Source of the DNA: Clostridium cuniculi
Lineage (GTDB): Bacteria; Bacillota; Clostridia; Clostridiales; Clostridiaceae
Assembly: GCF_004353185.1 (NCBI RefSeq)
Contig: NZ_SMUS01000032.1
Span: forward strand, 1 to 50,037
Direction: 5' to 3'
Length of the DNA stretch: 50,037 bases
The position numbers were made by a program, and so were the translations under genes. The notes beneath the pieces are model-generated. The model searched no databases, was not told the origin of the DNA, and saw nothing but the letters and a program-made list of their open reading frames with translations. This document shows, one piece after another, positions 15,495-24,638 of the stretch; the stretch's first letter is position 1, and each line of letters begins with the position of its first letter.

Positions 15495-16271
15495 TTATCC
15501 TAATCTCTTTTTAATCTTTCTTTTTAGTTTGAAAAAGAAACTCGTTGAATATTGCTCGTTTTTCACTAATAGTTCATAGGTTTCCATAACATTGATTGTA
15601 TATACAAAACCCAACATTCCAACAGCAAGACCGAAAAATGCAAAGGAATGATATTCTGTCCATGAAATATAGCCTTTCACAGTAAATAGAAAGAAAATTA
15701 GTCCTGCTATAAAGAGAACAGTACAAGGAACAGCAACTATTACATATTTTTTCTTTTTTGAAGTGTATTCGCTTTTCAATTCTTTTAGATATTCATAATC
15801 AAGTAGTAAAGGTTCTTGCCTTAAAATGTTGTATTCTTGTTTTTCATAAAAAATTGCTACGACAAAAAATATAATTCCTGCCACAAAGCAAAATGCCATA
15901 CCTAAATAACGCCAAGTCATATTATCTAAAAACAAGGTATATGGTATTCCAGCAAAAATGCAAAGCATAACCCCTAAAGCAAGATAAAGTCCTAATTTTT
16001 TCTGATTAGCGATAAACCCTACCGACATTTCCTTGCTTACATAATATCCTCGTTCTTCACTATTCTTTACATTCTTTTCGTCTTTCAAAAGATAATCCGT
16101 AGATACTTCAAAAATGTTTGATAATTGTAAAAGCTTTTCTGTTTCTGGAAACCCTTGATTGTTTTCCCATTTACTAATTGCCTGCCTAGTAGTGCCTATT
16201 TGTTCAGCTAGTGCTTCTTGCGATATTCCTTTTTCTTTTCTTAACTTGAAGATTTTTTCTCCTAAACTCAT
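15495..16271 (-). CDS. XRE regulator fused to a four-helix membrane domain
   Basis: A 258-residue protein. An N-terminal Cro/CI helix-turn-helix (residues 5-62, [20 protein letters not shown]) is followed by a linker. About four transmembrane segments lie between residues 90 and 230 ([20 protein letters not shown] and others). Membrane-tethered XRE regulators of this kind often sense envelope or nutritional stress. It sits between the ardA group and orf19, where Tn916 has no such gene, so it is an inserted cassette with its own terminator. A clear GGAGGTATCACACA precedes the ATG. Confidence 0.7.
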   Translation of the reverse strand: MSLGEKIFKLRKEKGISQEALAEQIGTTRQAISKWENNQGFPETEKLLQLSNIFEVSTDYLLKDEKNVKNSEERGYYVSKEMSVGFIANQKKLGLYLALGVMLCIFAGIPYTLFLDNMTWRYLGMAFCFVAGIIFFVVAIFYEKQEYNILRQEPLLLDYEYLKELKSEYTSKKKKYVIVAVPCTVLFIAGLIFFLFTVKGYISWTEYHSFAFFGLAVGMLGFVYTINVMETYELLVKNEQYSTSFFFKLKRKIKKRLG

Positions 16272-16352
16272 TGTGTGATACCTCCTATGATTTGATGAAT
16301 AAATTTTATCAAGCCATAATGTTATATTCTATATTTTTTGAAATGCACATTA

Positions 16353-16367
16353 GCAACTTCAAGTTGC
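16353..16367. promoter_or_regulatory. Palindrome upstream of the first XRE gene
   Basis: GCAACTTCAAGTTGC is a perfect 7-1-7 palindrome about 85 bases upstream of the XRE start, a plausible autoregulatory operator. A second near-palindrome around TTGTATAATATACAA (16373-16387) lies beside it. Confidence 0.4.
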
Positions 16368-16474
16368 AACCTTGTATAATATACAAAATTCATAGATTTT
16401 TCTGGTAAGTACAGCGTTTTATGTAATACAACATTCAAATTATAACATTCGCATATCAGTACCACAATAAAATT

Positions 16475-16696
16475 TTATGCACCGATAATCTTATTGAACA
16501 GCTCTAACAATACATCTTTCACACCGCCAGCATTGAATACCAAACCGACAGCAATCAAGGCAACTACCAAGAAGCCGATAAGTTTGGAAAACTCACGCTT
16601 GAACCCTAAGTAGATACCGATAACCACAATCGCCATAAGCACTAAGCTCTGTGCGTTACTTAAAAACCATTGATACAAATTTTGTCCGAAATTCAT
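16475..16696 (-). CDS. Small membrane protein (Tn916 Orf19-like)
   Basis: A 73-residue protein with two hydrophobic helices (SLVLMAIVVIGIYLGF and LIGFLVVALIAVGLVF) occupies the Orf19 position downstream of the relaxase. It is probably part of the transfer channel. Its ATG directly abuts the stop of the DUF3789 gene. Confidence 0.65.
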   Translation of the reverse strand: MNFGQNLYQWFLSNAQSLVLMAIVVIGIYLGFKREFSKLIGFLVVALIAVGLVFNAGGVKDVLLELFNKIIGA

Positions 16697-16831
16697 TTAA
16701 TTGTCCTCGCTTTCTTCTAATTGTTTCATTTTATAGTCAGCTTCTTTGCCGACATTCAAAATACACATCAAGACTATGCCGATACCCATTCCCATAGATA
16801 CCAGCAGGAAGTCTTTTAATAATACCCACAT
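16697..16831 (-). CDS. DUF3789-type small membrane protein
   Basis: A 44-residue protein, MWVLLKDFLLVSMGMGIGIV then a charged tail (KMKQLEESEDN). It has one N-terminal transmembrane helix and matches the short DUF3789 proteins between relaxase and Orf19 in Tn916-like elements. The start ATG 16831 has GGAGTGATGAAAA upstream. The stop touches the next ATG. Function unknown. Confidence 0.65.
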   Translation of the reverse strand: MWVLLKDFLLVSMGMGIGIVLMCILNVGKEADYKMKQLEESEDN

Positions 16832-16843
16832 TTTTCATCACTC

Positions 16844-18040
16844 CTAAATTTCTACTAAATCTTTTGCAGGGGTCGTCTGCTGTTTGATTATCATTTCATG
16901 CTTTTCTGTGAGCTTTGCCTGCTGTTCGATTGTCTCCATGTAATCTGTACCGTTTCCCTTATCAATCTTTTTCAGCATTTTCAAGGTCGGTGCTACCTGC
17001 CTTTGTACCCAACGCAATGTACGATCTAAGGTATAAGGTTCTGGCTTTGTCGTCAGTTTCAGACTTTGCCGATTATCGCCGATAAACCAAGCCCAGCGGT
17101 CATTGAGTTTCCAGTCATTTTTCCGCTTGTCTGGTTCTTCATCAACAAACCGTACATACTGATTGATGATAGAAAAGGCGGTCTGCTCTGCGTCGTAATA
17201 CGTCAGCAAATCCCGTACTGCATAATAGGCACGTTCATTTCTAAGCCGTATCTCAAAACGGTTGATAATATCGGCTTCTTCCAGAGGTGTCCCTAACTTG
17301 ACATACTGCTCATAGTCCTTTTCATAGATACAGAAATATACATCAGATTTCAGCGAACCAAGATAAAGGGTACGTCCCATATATTCTCTGTCGTCCTCGC
17401 TGTGCTTGATAAGCTCGCCCGACTGGTAAAACTTATAACTTCTGGACTTTCCGATATATTCCCGTTTTCTGCATTTTTCCGCAAGCTCTGGAATATCCAA
17501 AATGCCCGTATGGTCGTTGATAGCAAGGTCGATACGCTTCATCACGCCACCGTCTATGAGTGCGTCCATGAGAAAGTCATACCAGCTTCTTTGCTGTGCC
17601 AGCAGGTAACTCTCAAACTGTCGGCAACCACGCCCCTTTAACTCTAAAAGGACACCTTTTTCTTCGTCAGCCGACGTATAGATAAAGATGTCCCCTAAAG
17701 AATAATGCTCCGTATAACTGTAATGTCCGTAATCTTCATGGAGCATATAGTTGATATTCAGTTTTAATATATCTTTGATGATGTGCTGTATATCCAGCGT
17801 GGGAAAACGAATTTTCACATAATCAAACAGCATGGTAAGCGGTGCTTCTGGATTGAACCTTGCCAGTTCTTTATGCAGAGTTTCCAGAAGTTCCTTTGAC
17901 GGCTTCATTTTTCCGCTTTCTATCTTGTTGAGATATTCCCTTGTGATACCAGAAGCCACCGCCAGCCTGCCTTGTGAGATACCGTAAGCAATCCGTTTCT
18001 CCCGTAATTCTTTTATCCATTGTTCTTCATTCAGAACCAT
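16844..18040 (-). CDS. MobT-family relaxase (Tn916 Orf20-like, replication initiation factor)
   Basis: This 398-residue protein nicks oriT and pilots the strand into the recipient, and it can also start rolling-circle replication of the excised element. An N-terminal helix-turn-helix (residues 10-65, GISQGRLAVASGITREYLNK) precedes the Rep_trans catalytic domain. The domain contains conserved segments such as RIDLAINDHTG and SRSYKFYQSG. The gene lies just downstream of the oriT on the same strand and 12 bases upstream of the DUF3789 gene. Confidence 0.88.
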   Translation of the reverse strand: MVLNEEQWIKELREKRIAYGISQGRLAVASGITREYLNKIESGKMKPSKELLETLHKELARFNPEAPLTMLFDYVKIRFPTLDIQHIIKDILKLNINYMLHEDYGHYSYTEHYSLGDIFIYTSADEEKGVLLELKGRGCRQFESYLLAQQRSWYDFLMDALIDGGVMKRIDLAINDHTGILDIPELAEKCRKREYIGKSRSYKFYQSGELIKHSEDDREYMGRTLYLGSLKSDVYFCIYEKDYEQYVKLGTPLEEADIINRFEIRLRNERAYYAVRDLLTYYDAEQTAFSIINQYVRFVDEEPDKRKNDWKLNDRWAWFIGDNRQSLKLTTKPEPYTLDRTLRWVQRQVAPTLKMLKKIDKGNGTDYMETIEQQAKLTEKHEMIIKQQTTPAKDLVEI

Positions 18041-18160
18041 ACCCCCAATCTGTCAAGTGTGAAGTTTTTTAAGGCGACTTCACAGCCGATTTTTACTGGG
18101 AAATCATGCCAGAAGCCTTATGTTTCCTATGTTTTTCGTCTATTGTCTATTTGCAAACGT

Positions 18161-18185
18161 ACCCCTCTGTTAGATACCGAGGGGT
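18161..18185 (-). other. oriT of the Tn916/ICEBs1 type
   Basis: On the minus strand ACCCCTC is followed by GGTATCTAAC and then AGAGGGGT. The outer arms are inverted repeats around a CTAACAG core. This is the layout of the Tn916 and ICEBs1 nick regions as I remember them. It lies between the coupling protein and the MobT relaxase, the expected place. I assign it by structure and context only. Confidence 0.75.
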
Positions 18186-18191
18186 TTTACC

Positions 18192-18219
18192 TGCTGGCGT
18201 GGCTTACGCCACACCAGCA
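18192..18219. other. Hairpin beside oriT
   Basis: TGCTGG plus GTGGC pairs with GCCAC plus ACCAGCA around a four-base loop, between oriT and the coupling protein stop. It could help relaxase loading, serve as a single-strand origin or terminate tcpA transcription. Confidence 0.4.
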
Positions 18220-18223
18220 ACGG

Positions 18224-19618
18224 CTAGTCCGTGCCGTCGCCTTTCGCTTCGCACGTCGCCGTCCCGTCCTGCCTTGCTTGTGCAAGAGAGCCGATAGTCT
18301 GCAAAAAGTCATGTCCTTTCGGGACTAAAGGCGTGTAAAATTCGCTGATAACGCTTGTTCCCACATCACAATAGCCACGCCCCTTGATACGCTTCTGGAA
18401 AAACTGCTTTTTCACATCTGAACCAAACAGCATACCGTAACCTAATTCGCTGATACGCCCAAGTCCCACGCGGAAATTGAAGTTATCTCTGATACCGTCC
18501 GAGAAATACTTTGCGTCTGGACGCTGGCAGGCAACGATAAGGAAATATCCTGCTTGCCGTCCTAACATAACGATTTTCTTTAACTGGCTAAGTAAGCCCA
18601 CGCTTTCTTTTGTCCCCAGCATTTCAAAAAACGCCACATATTCATCAAAGATAAGAAAGCAGGGTGGCAGTCCCAGATAAGCGTAGTTTTCGCCCGTCTT
18701 ATAGTTCGGGTGTCGCTTCATTTCCTCACTTCGCTGTACCATACCCTCATAAAAGGCATTGACGCAATCAATCATTTTTTCTTTGGTGTGATACACATTT
18801 TCCATAACTGTCCCTAAGTCTGCTAAGTCCGCATTTTTCGGGTCTAAGATGTAAAGGACAGCGTTGGTATGCAGTAAGGCTTCAATGAGCGTCAGCAGAA
18901 AATAGGTTTTACCGCCACCAGTCCCACCAGCAATCAGAGCGTGAGGGAGTGCGTCATATTCCCAGACAAGATTTTTCATCAATTTAAGACAGCCATTTTC
19001 TGCCCGTACTTCATCAATAGTAATGCGGTTCGCTATCATATCATAAAGCAGGGTATATTCGATATAACCGTCATGTAAGGTCTTGTCGGTCAGCTCACAA
19101 TATAATCCACTTTCCAATTTATCCTCTAACCGTAAAAGCTGGTCTTGATATTTTCCCAGCGTAATTTCACAGCGGATATGAAGCAGTCCCTTTTCCATTT
19201 GATAATAAATCTTTGGAAACCAGACGATTTTTTCCCTTGATCTGCTTTGCAGGTCAGTAAAAAAACCGCTGTCTTGTACGGTATCGGCTTCATACCACTT
19301 ATTTTCCAGTATCATTCTCGCCAGCTTTTGACGGTGCAGGAGCTTCTTGAAACTGTCGTAACAGAAGCGGTAATACAGAAAAGCGACCAATGCACAAACA
19401 CCAGTCGCTATCAGTATGGTTATGAAGTTGTAAGGGGAAAGCGTCAAGCCGTTCTCTAACAAGCTGAAATGCTCCCAGTCGGTACGCATGAGCTGTTTGA
19501 TATTCAGTAGCAGGAGAACCGCCACGAATAAAAACAGAAGCGTCCCTATGGAAAAATGGTAGACAAGGTGCTTGTCGCTGGCTCTGATACGGTGTCCTCT
19601 ATTCCAAATCTTACGCAT
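18224..19618 (-). CDS. FtsK/SpoIIIE-family coupling protein TcpA (Tn916 Orf21-like)
   Basis: A 464-residue membrane-anchored DNA translocase delivers the relaxase-DNA complex to the channel. Two N-terminal transmembrane helices (about 24-42 and 58-80) are followed by the FtsK ATPase domain. Walker A AGGTGGGKTYF lies near 232 and Walker B CFLIFDEYVAF near 322. The C-terminus ends in a hydrophilic tail (GDGTD). It is followed by oriT and mobT on the same strand. Confidence 0.9.
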   Translation of the reverse strand: MRKIWNRGHRIRASDKHLVYHFSIGTLLFLFVAVLLLLNIKQLMRTDWEHFSLLENGLTLSPYNFITILIATGVCALVAFLYYRFCYDSFKKLLHRQKLARMILENKWYEADTVQDSGFFTDLQSRSREKIVWFPKIYYQMEKGLLHIRCEITLGKYQDQLLRLEDKLESGLYCELTDKTLHDGYIEYTLLYDMIANRITIDEVRAENGCLKLMKNLVWEYDALPHALIAGGTGGGKTYFLLTLIEALLHTNAVLYILDPKNADLADLGTVMENVYHTKEKMIDCVNAFYEGMVQRSEEMKRHPNYKTGENYAYLGLPPCFLIFDEYVAFFEMLGTKESVGLLSQLKKIVMLGRQAGYFLIVACQRPDAKYFSDGIRDNFNFRVGLGRISELGYGMLFGSDVKKQFFQKRIKGRGYCDVGTSVISEFYTPLVPKGHDFLQTIGSLAQARQDGTATCEAKGDGTD

Positions 19619-19644
19619 AAATCATTCACTCCTTTCTGGGTACG

Positions 19645-19678
19645 AAAAAAGCAGTCAATCATATAGACTAACTGCTTT
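19645..19678 (-). terminator. Terminator of the second XRE-membrane cassette
   Basis: This has the same hairpin as at 15441-15473, differing by one or two bases in the loop: AAAGCAGT with ACTGCTTTTTT on the minus strand. It separates the cassette from the tcpA gene downstream. Confidence 0.65.
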
Positions 19679-19718
19679 GTAAATGTTGCAAGATATAATC
19701 ATAAATCTGCATTTTTAG

Positions 19719-20045
19719 TTATATTAAGGTCGCACATATAATGCCAATTACACCAATAGCCAAAAATAACAGTCCAATACCTGCTGATTTTTTACGTTTT
19801 TCTAATTCTTTTGAGTTGCTTTCACTCATATTTACAATAGGGTATTTTCTTCTTCCGATTAGATACATAAGCAAACCACTTGAATTATTCCCACTCATTG
19901 TAAATACTCCCCAAAATTTAGGGTGCTTTAATCCTCTGGCTGTTGCGTCTATAACAGTCATATGATAAATCTGAAACACAACACAAAACGCTCCTACAAG
20001 TGCAACTGCTCCACAAATTACCGCTAAAACTATGTTCAAATTCAT
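19719..20045 (-). CDS. Small membrane protein of the second cassette
   Basis: A 108-residue protein with an N-terminal helix (IVLAVICGAVALVGAFCVVF), a cytoplasmic-looking middle (RRKYPIVNMSESNSKELEKR) and a C-terminal helix (IGLLFLAIGVIGIICATL). It directly follows the XRE gene and ends before a terminator shared in sequence with the first cassette. It could be a target or partner of the regulator. No family is assigned. Confidence 0.5.
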   Translation of the reverse strand: MNLNIVLAVICGAVALVGAFCVVFQIYHMTVIDATARGLKHPKFWGVFTMSGNNSSGLLMYLIGRRKYPIVNMSESNSKELEKRKKSAGIGLLFLAIGVIGIICATLI

Positions 20046-20060
20046 AACAAAATATCCTCC

Positions 20061-20468
20061 TTAAAATTTTTTGATTATCTGGTAAAGTAATGCTGATGAA
20101 GTGATAACCATAAGACAAAATATTCCAACTAAGAAATAACGGTTATCTGGTATAAACATATTTAATGCTATCAGCAATGCTACGACAATGATATTTACAA
20201 TAATTGCCCATATCATTTTTTGGTTGCTTTTTACAACATTTGTACTTTCTTCTAAATGTTCAATCATTTTTTCATCACCCTTTAGCAATTCGTCAAGACT
20301 TATAGAATATAGGTTGCTCAACTCTATTACATTGATAATGTCTGGGTAAGATTTTTCATTTTCCCAGTTTGAAATTGTCTGCCTTGATACATTGATTTTT
20401 TCTGCAACATTTTCTTGTGTCATTCCAGACTGTACTCGTGCATTTTTAAGTTTCTTACCTATTTCCAT
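20061..20468 (-). CDS. XRE regulator with a C-terminal membrane anchor
   Basis: A 135-residue protein with a helix-turn-helix (residues 5-60, TQENVAEKINVSRQTISNWE) and two short transmembrane helices (about 88-105 and 110-130). It is a shorter relative in architecture of the XRE-membrane protein at 15495-16271. A GAAAGGAG site precedes the ATG. Together with the 108-residue membrane protein it forms a two-gene cassette inserted between orf21 and orf22. Confidence 0.68.
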   Translation of the reverse strand: MEIGKKLKNARVQSGMTQENVAEKINVSRQTISNWENEKSYPDIINVIELSNLYSISLDELLKGDEKMIEHLEESTNVVKSNQKMIWAIIVNIIVVALLIALNMFIPDNRYFLVGIFCLMVITSSALLYQIIKKF

Positions 20469-20635
20469 ATTCCGATTGCTCCTTTCGGTGTCATTGTCAT
20501 ATATTAACCCTCAAATGTCTATCCAATATCTTCGACAAATCCTTTTTTTCCTTGTCAAAATTATTTTACATAGCTTAAATACGGCTCTTTTGGCTCATTA
20601 TACTGTAATTTCAGAGTATAATCTATGACCTAGAT

Positions 20636-21019
20636 TTATTTTTTCGTCTGTCCCTGCGGTACATGGTTCTGTGGATTGCCTGCGTTCTGATTGCCTTTAT
20701 TCTTCAACACAATATCCTCTGCCTTTACATACCAGTCCACATCTGCACCACCAAACGTCTTTCTTGATACCGTATCGGCTACGGGATTGACAAGCTCTAC
20801 AACTGCATTGTACGGAAATTCCCTTAACGGCACTTCTGGCGGTACGGACACGGGGATAATTCCACCATGCAGACTACATTTCAAGTCATAGATACGCTTT
20901 TTAAGCTGGGTACTCGGTGTCCCGTCCTCATTCTGCATAAACACATCACGCACCGCTGTAAATTTTAATTCGCCAAATGTTTTCTCTTTGTCAATAACAA
21001 ACCCGTTTGATAATCTCAT
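20636..21019 (-). CDS. DUF961 protein (Tn916 Orf22-like)
   Basis: A 127-residue member of the YdcP/DUF961 family (RLSNGFVIDKEKTFGELKFT, later VPPEVPLREFPYNAVVELVNPVA). These proteins are always near the head of Tn916/ICEBs1 transfer operons. In those elements they are thought to act early in element replication or transfer. Here it precedes the second XRE cassette and follows orf23 by 15 bases. Confidence 0.82.
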   Translation of the reverse strand: MRLSNGFVIDKEKTFGELKFTAVRDVFMQNEDGTPSTQLKKRIYDLKCSLHGGIIPVSVPPEVPLREFPYNAVVELVNPVADTVSRKTFGGADVDWYVKAEDIVLKNKGNQNAGNPQNHVPQGQTKK

Positions 21020-21034
21020 AAATTCTTCACTCCT

Positions 21035-21361
21035 TTACTTTTCTTCAACTGCTACAATATCATCAGCAACTAATACATAATCGGTATGTCCCATATCCCC
21101 GATTGCGTAACCTCTGCCGTACAACTTCGGATTGACAAGTTTTACTTTCTGTTCATACTTGAACTTCTTTTCGCCAGCCTGCACGGGAATTTCCACTACA
21201 ACATTTTCGCCTTTCTGTACGTCAGAATAAAGGTTATAGCTTCGTCTGGCTAAGACCCTGCGGTTATTTTTATCTCTTTCAAAGATAGGCTCGCTTTCTC
21301 CTGCAAATTCAAGAGTTCCAAAAGACTGTGCCATATCTGGCACGACATATTTCATTTCCAT
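21035..21361 (-). CDS. DUF961 protein (Tn916 Orf23-like)
   Basis: A 108-residue YdcP-family protein (MKYVVPDMAQSFGTLEFAGE, then VKLVNPKLYGRGY). It is paralogous to the next gene. The pair marks the start of the conserved conjugation operon. It lies after a structured intergenic region that follows the adhesin gene. Confidence 0.82.
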   Translation of the reverse strand: MEMKYVVPDMAQSFGTLEFAGESEPIFERDKNNRRVLARRSYNLYSDVQKGENVVVEIPVQAGEKKFKYEQKVKLVNPKLYGRGYAIGDMGHTDYVLVADDIVAVEEK

Positions 21362-21593
21362 AATGTTTTACCTCGTTTCTTTCTATTTTGATAAATTGAT
21401 TGTAATTTCTTATTCTGGCGGTTTGGGAAGTACCAGCAATCCCCCAGATAGTAAAGGGTAAAATCAATGCTTCGCACCCTTGACTATCCGTGTTCTTGCA
21501 GGTTGGTGGCAGACAAGCCAGAATAAGCAAAAGTCTGCCGTTTGACAGCTTCGGCGGAGAGCGTGATTTTTCTTTCATCATACCGTTACCGCC
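21362..21593. other. Structured intergenic region ahead of the conjugation operon
   Basis: No gene is supported. An 11-base inverted repeat (CTTATTCTGGC, 21409-21419, with GCCAGAATAAG, 21517-21527) encloses a smaller repeat AAGGGT/ACCCTT. The region may be the leader or promoter zone of the orf23 operon. Confidence 0.4.
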
Positions 21594-24500
21594 TTATGAT
21601 TTCTTCATTTTACGGCGTTTGTAAAGATATGTTCCAGCCAGTCCACCAGCAGACGCAAGCAACATCACAAGAAATGCCATTACATTTGTACTGTCGCCCG
21701 TTTTGGGACTGTCGCTCGGTCTGCTCGGCTTTTCTGGTATCTGTGGTGTTTCGGGTTTCTCTGGTTCTTCTGGCTTTTCCTTAAAGGTAATCGTCTGTCC
21801 CTTATCCTCAATATCCTTATGCTCGGTAACTTTCTTCGGCTCGTCTGGATTGCTTAAATCGTACAATTCTTCAAAAGTTACAAGCTGTTTACCGTCAAGA
21901 GAAGTAGCGTCAAACGTAAAAGCAACTTCCACTTTCATAGTTTCGCTGTCAGCAGTAAACGTATAATCATTTTCCACACATTTTCCATTGATAAGAAGTT
22001 CTGCATTTTCTTCTTTCAACATCTGCCAGCCCACAAGTTTGTACTGTGTACCAACTTCTAAGCCCTCTAAGGTTACGGTATCAATGATTGTAACGTTTTT
22101 TCCAGCTTCAAGCTCTTTGTTGCCGTCCTTATTCGTAGCAGTCGTATGAATTTTGATGATACGCTCTGTGATTAAAACGGTCTGCCCGTCGTCCTCAATG
22201 TCTTTGTGTTCCGCAACTTTCACGGGTTCGTCTGGATTGCTCAAATCATACAATTCTTCAAAGGTAACAAGGTTCTTGCCACCTAAAGCAGACGCATTGA
22301 ATGTATAGGCAATTTCCACTTTCATTTCTTCCTCATCAGCGACAAAGGTATAATCATTTTCTGCACGTTTCCCGTCAATGATAAGCTCGGCGTTTTCCTC
22401 TTTTAACATCTGCCAGCCTTTGAGCTGATATTTTGTGCCTTTTGTAAGTCCGTCTAATTTGACAGTATCAACAATCGTAATCTCTTTTCCTGCAAGGATA
22501 GTCTTTTCGCCGTCCTTGCTGGTCGCTGTGGTATGGATAGAGATTTCTTTTTCGTATTCATCAGTCAGCGTTCCTAAATCAATCAAAAGATTATTTCTTG
22601 ATACCACGATTTCAAAAGGTGGGATAAGTTCAAAGCCTTTGTTGCTTTCAGAGCGTAATTCCTCAATGACGTAAGTATCGTAAGGTAACGCACCTTTGCT
22701 GTCGTCTGGTTCAGAAGTTCCAAACCACACACCGTCCTCGCTGGTCTTGCCTGCGTTGGTATTGTGCTTATGAGAAGCCCAGTCAGCAGAAGTGGAGAAC
22801 TGCCCGTTATTGTCAGTTACCACGATATGACTTTCTCCTGTCGTCTTGCTTGTGATCCTAAAGGGAACATCAGCAAGACGCTTGTGTGTGCCTGCACCGA
22901 TTTTTACACCCTCAATATCTCCACGCTTAATCTGATTATAGATAGAATGGGCTTTGTCGGTTAAGTCCACGATTTTTCCATTTTCTGTGATTGTAAAATC
23001 AATCGGCTTTGCACCGTCAGTTAAGTAACCGTCGGGAGCTTCACTCTCAACAATACGGAATTTTCCATAAGGTAAGAGGTCAGCAGAAGTAGAAGCGACA
23101 CCCTCAATATCGGTACGAATTGTCTTTACCACTTCATTTTTCTTGTATAGCTTGCCCTCAACCAAAACAGAATTATCATTTAAGGAAATGATGTCAAAAG
23201 CAGTATCTTTCAAGGTTGCACTTCCTTGTGGCTTCATATCGCCCGTTTCTAAATCTCGCTTCTGAATTTTCACACCGCCACGGATAACCTTGTCTGATAC
23301 GGAAAACTGGTTACTTCCAGATAATACGGCAAGGTCGTCGTCCTCGGTAATCTGTGTTACATATAAGCCCTTTATCTGTTCGGACTTATCGCCAGCCTGC
23401 ATATATGCACCCTCTAACAAGTAGCCGTTTGGAGCTTTTGTTTCTTCTATGGTTAGTGTCCCAAGTGGAAGAACGGCTTTTCCGTCTTGCATATAGAAGC
23501 TGTCGCCAGACACCTTGTATGCGTCCGCTAATTTTGTGATGTAATGAGTTGTCCCGTAGCTGTCTGTTTCAGCGATTGTCTTTGTAACCCATGTTCGAGT
23601 AGCTTCGGCAGGGAGATTGTCTTTGTTATAGAAGCCAGCATAATACTTCCATGTAAATTCCGCACCTGCTAAAGAAGCGTTCCCTTGCGGATTGTCTTTC
23701 TTTGTTTCCATATCTATCTTGAAAAGCTCAATCAAAGTGTCCGTTACTTTTGGCGTATCAGATACGTTCAAAGTCGCCGTCTTTCCAGCTTCAATCTTTA
23801 AGGAATATACAGTTTTATCTACTTTATATCCTGCTGGTGCGGATAATTCCTTGATATAGACTGTGCCTGCTTTTACCTCTGCAACATCTGTATTTCCGTT
23901 TTCATCAGTCGTAAGGGTGGCAAGCTGTTTCGTGCAGTCCTTATCAGTAAAGACACCATAGGTCGCACCAGCGATTGAGTAATTCCCGTTACCGTCTGTA
24001 ATGCTGGCATTACTGGAAGTCTTTTTAAGTTTCGCATTTCCAACATTCAGCTTCGCCCAGAATTGCCCCAATTCCTGCCCCTCGCCAGAGTAGATATAAC
24101 CGCCACATTCATAGCGTCCTTTATTTTCTTTGACAAAGGTTCTTGCACCAGAGAAAACTTCGTCCTGCGTTGCCTTTGGAATTTCATCATAAGAAGCTCG
24201 CACGTTATCGCATTGCCAGCCAAGATGTACGCTCAATCTCTGCCAGACTACACATTGTTCCAACAGATAGACTTGCTTGTAGTTCAGTTCCTTGTGAGCT
24301 TCGCCATACTGTTTGACATACTCTAAGGATAACGCCACATCTGAAATCTGGTTGGCATTCATGCGTGAGCTTGCGTCAGCTCTGGTCTTGTAGCCATTCC
24401 TAAAATCTGTGTTAATGTCGATACAATAGGCTGTTTTGCCCTCAACTTTCATCATGCCCTCATTGAATGTCGAGCCGATAGAACCGTCATTCATTACTTT

Positions 24501-24638
24501 TTCAATGATACCGACACGCTCTGCACTTTCTGTCCAGTATTGCTTACTTTCTGCATGAACGGGTGTAGTCGGTAAAGCAGTAACGATAGTTGCAAGAGCT
24601 AAGAAGCCCGTACACAATCGTTTCAATGTCTTTTTCAT
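21594..24638 (-). CDS. Sortase-anchored surface adhesin with thioester, CnaB/SpaA and T-Q ester domains
   Basis: This protein of about 1014 residues is predicted to be a covalently wall-bound adhesin. A signal peptide ends near PVHAES. An N-terminal thioester-domain candidate has Cys in TAYCID and Gln in CVVWQRL. Four or more CnaB/SpaA-like repeats follow, each ending in variants of E-x-x-A-P-x-G-Y (for example IEETKAPNGY and VESEAPDGYL). Two T-Q ester-bond (VaFE-like) repeats come next (IHTTATSKDG to HKDIEDDGQT, and again). The wall-anchor tail is SPKTG, a hydrophobic helix and KRRKMKKS. I prefer ATG 24638 over 24659, since AAAGGAG lies upstream of it. It sits at the ICE edge upstream of orf23. 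Confidence 0.88.
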   Translation of the reverse strand: MKKTLKRLCTGFLALATIVTALPTTPVHAESKQYWTESAERVGIIEKVMNDGSIGSTFNEGMMKVEGKTAYCIDINTDFRNGYKTRADASSRMNANQISDVALSLEYVKQYGEAHKELNYKQVYLLEQCVVWQRLSVHLGWQCDNVRASYDEIPKATQDEVFSGARTFVKENKGRYECGGYIYSGEGQELGQFWAKLNVGNAKLKKTSSNASITDGNGNYSIAGATYGVFTDKDCTKQLATLTTDENGNTDVAEVKAGTVYIKELSAPAGYKVDKTVYSLKIEAGKTATLNVSDTPKVTDTLIELFKIDMETKKDNPQGNASLAGAEFTWKYYAGFYNKDNLPAEATRTWVTKTIAETDSYGTTHYITKLADAYKVSGDSFYMQDGKAVLPLGTLTIEETKAPNGYLLEGAYMQAGDKSEQIKGLYVTQITEDDDLAVLSGSNQFSVSDKVIRGGVKIQKRDLETGDMKPQGSATLKDTAFDIISLNDNSVLVEGKLYKKNEVVKTIRTDIEGVASTSADLLPYGKFRIVESEAPDGYLTDGAKPIDFTITENGKIVDLTDKAHSIYNQIKRGDIEGVKIGAGTHKRLADVPFRITSKTTGESHIVVTDNNGQFSTSADWASHKHNTNAGKTSEDGVWFGTSEPDDSKGALPYDTYVIEELRSESNKGFELIPPFEIVVSRNNLLIDLGTLTDEYEKEISIHTTATSKDGEKTILAGKEITIVDTVKLDGLTKGTKYQLKGWQMLKEENAELIIDGKRAENDYTFVADEEEMKVEIAYTFNASALGGKNLVTFEELYDLSNPDEPVKVAEHKDIEDDGQTVLITERIIKIHTTATNKDGNKELEAGKNVTIIDTVTLEGLEVGTQYKLVGWQMLKEENAELLINGKCVENDYTFTADSETMKVEVAFTFDATSLDGKQLVTFEELYDLSNPDEPKKVTEHKDIEDKGQTITFKEKPEEPEKPETPQIPEKPSRPSDSPKTGDSTNVMAFLVMLLASAGGLAGTYLYKRRKMKKS

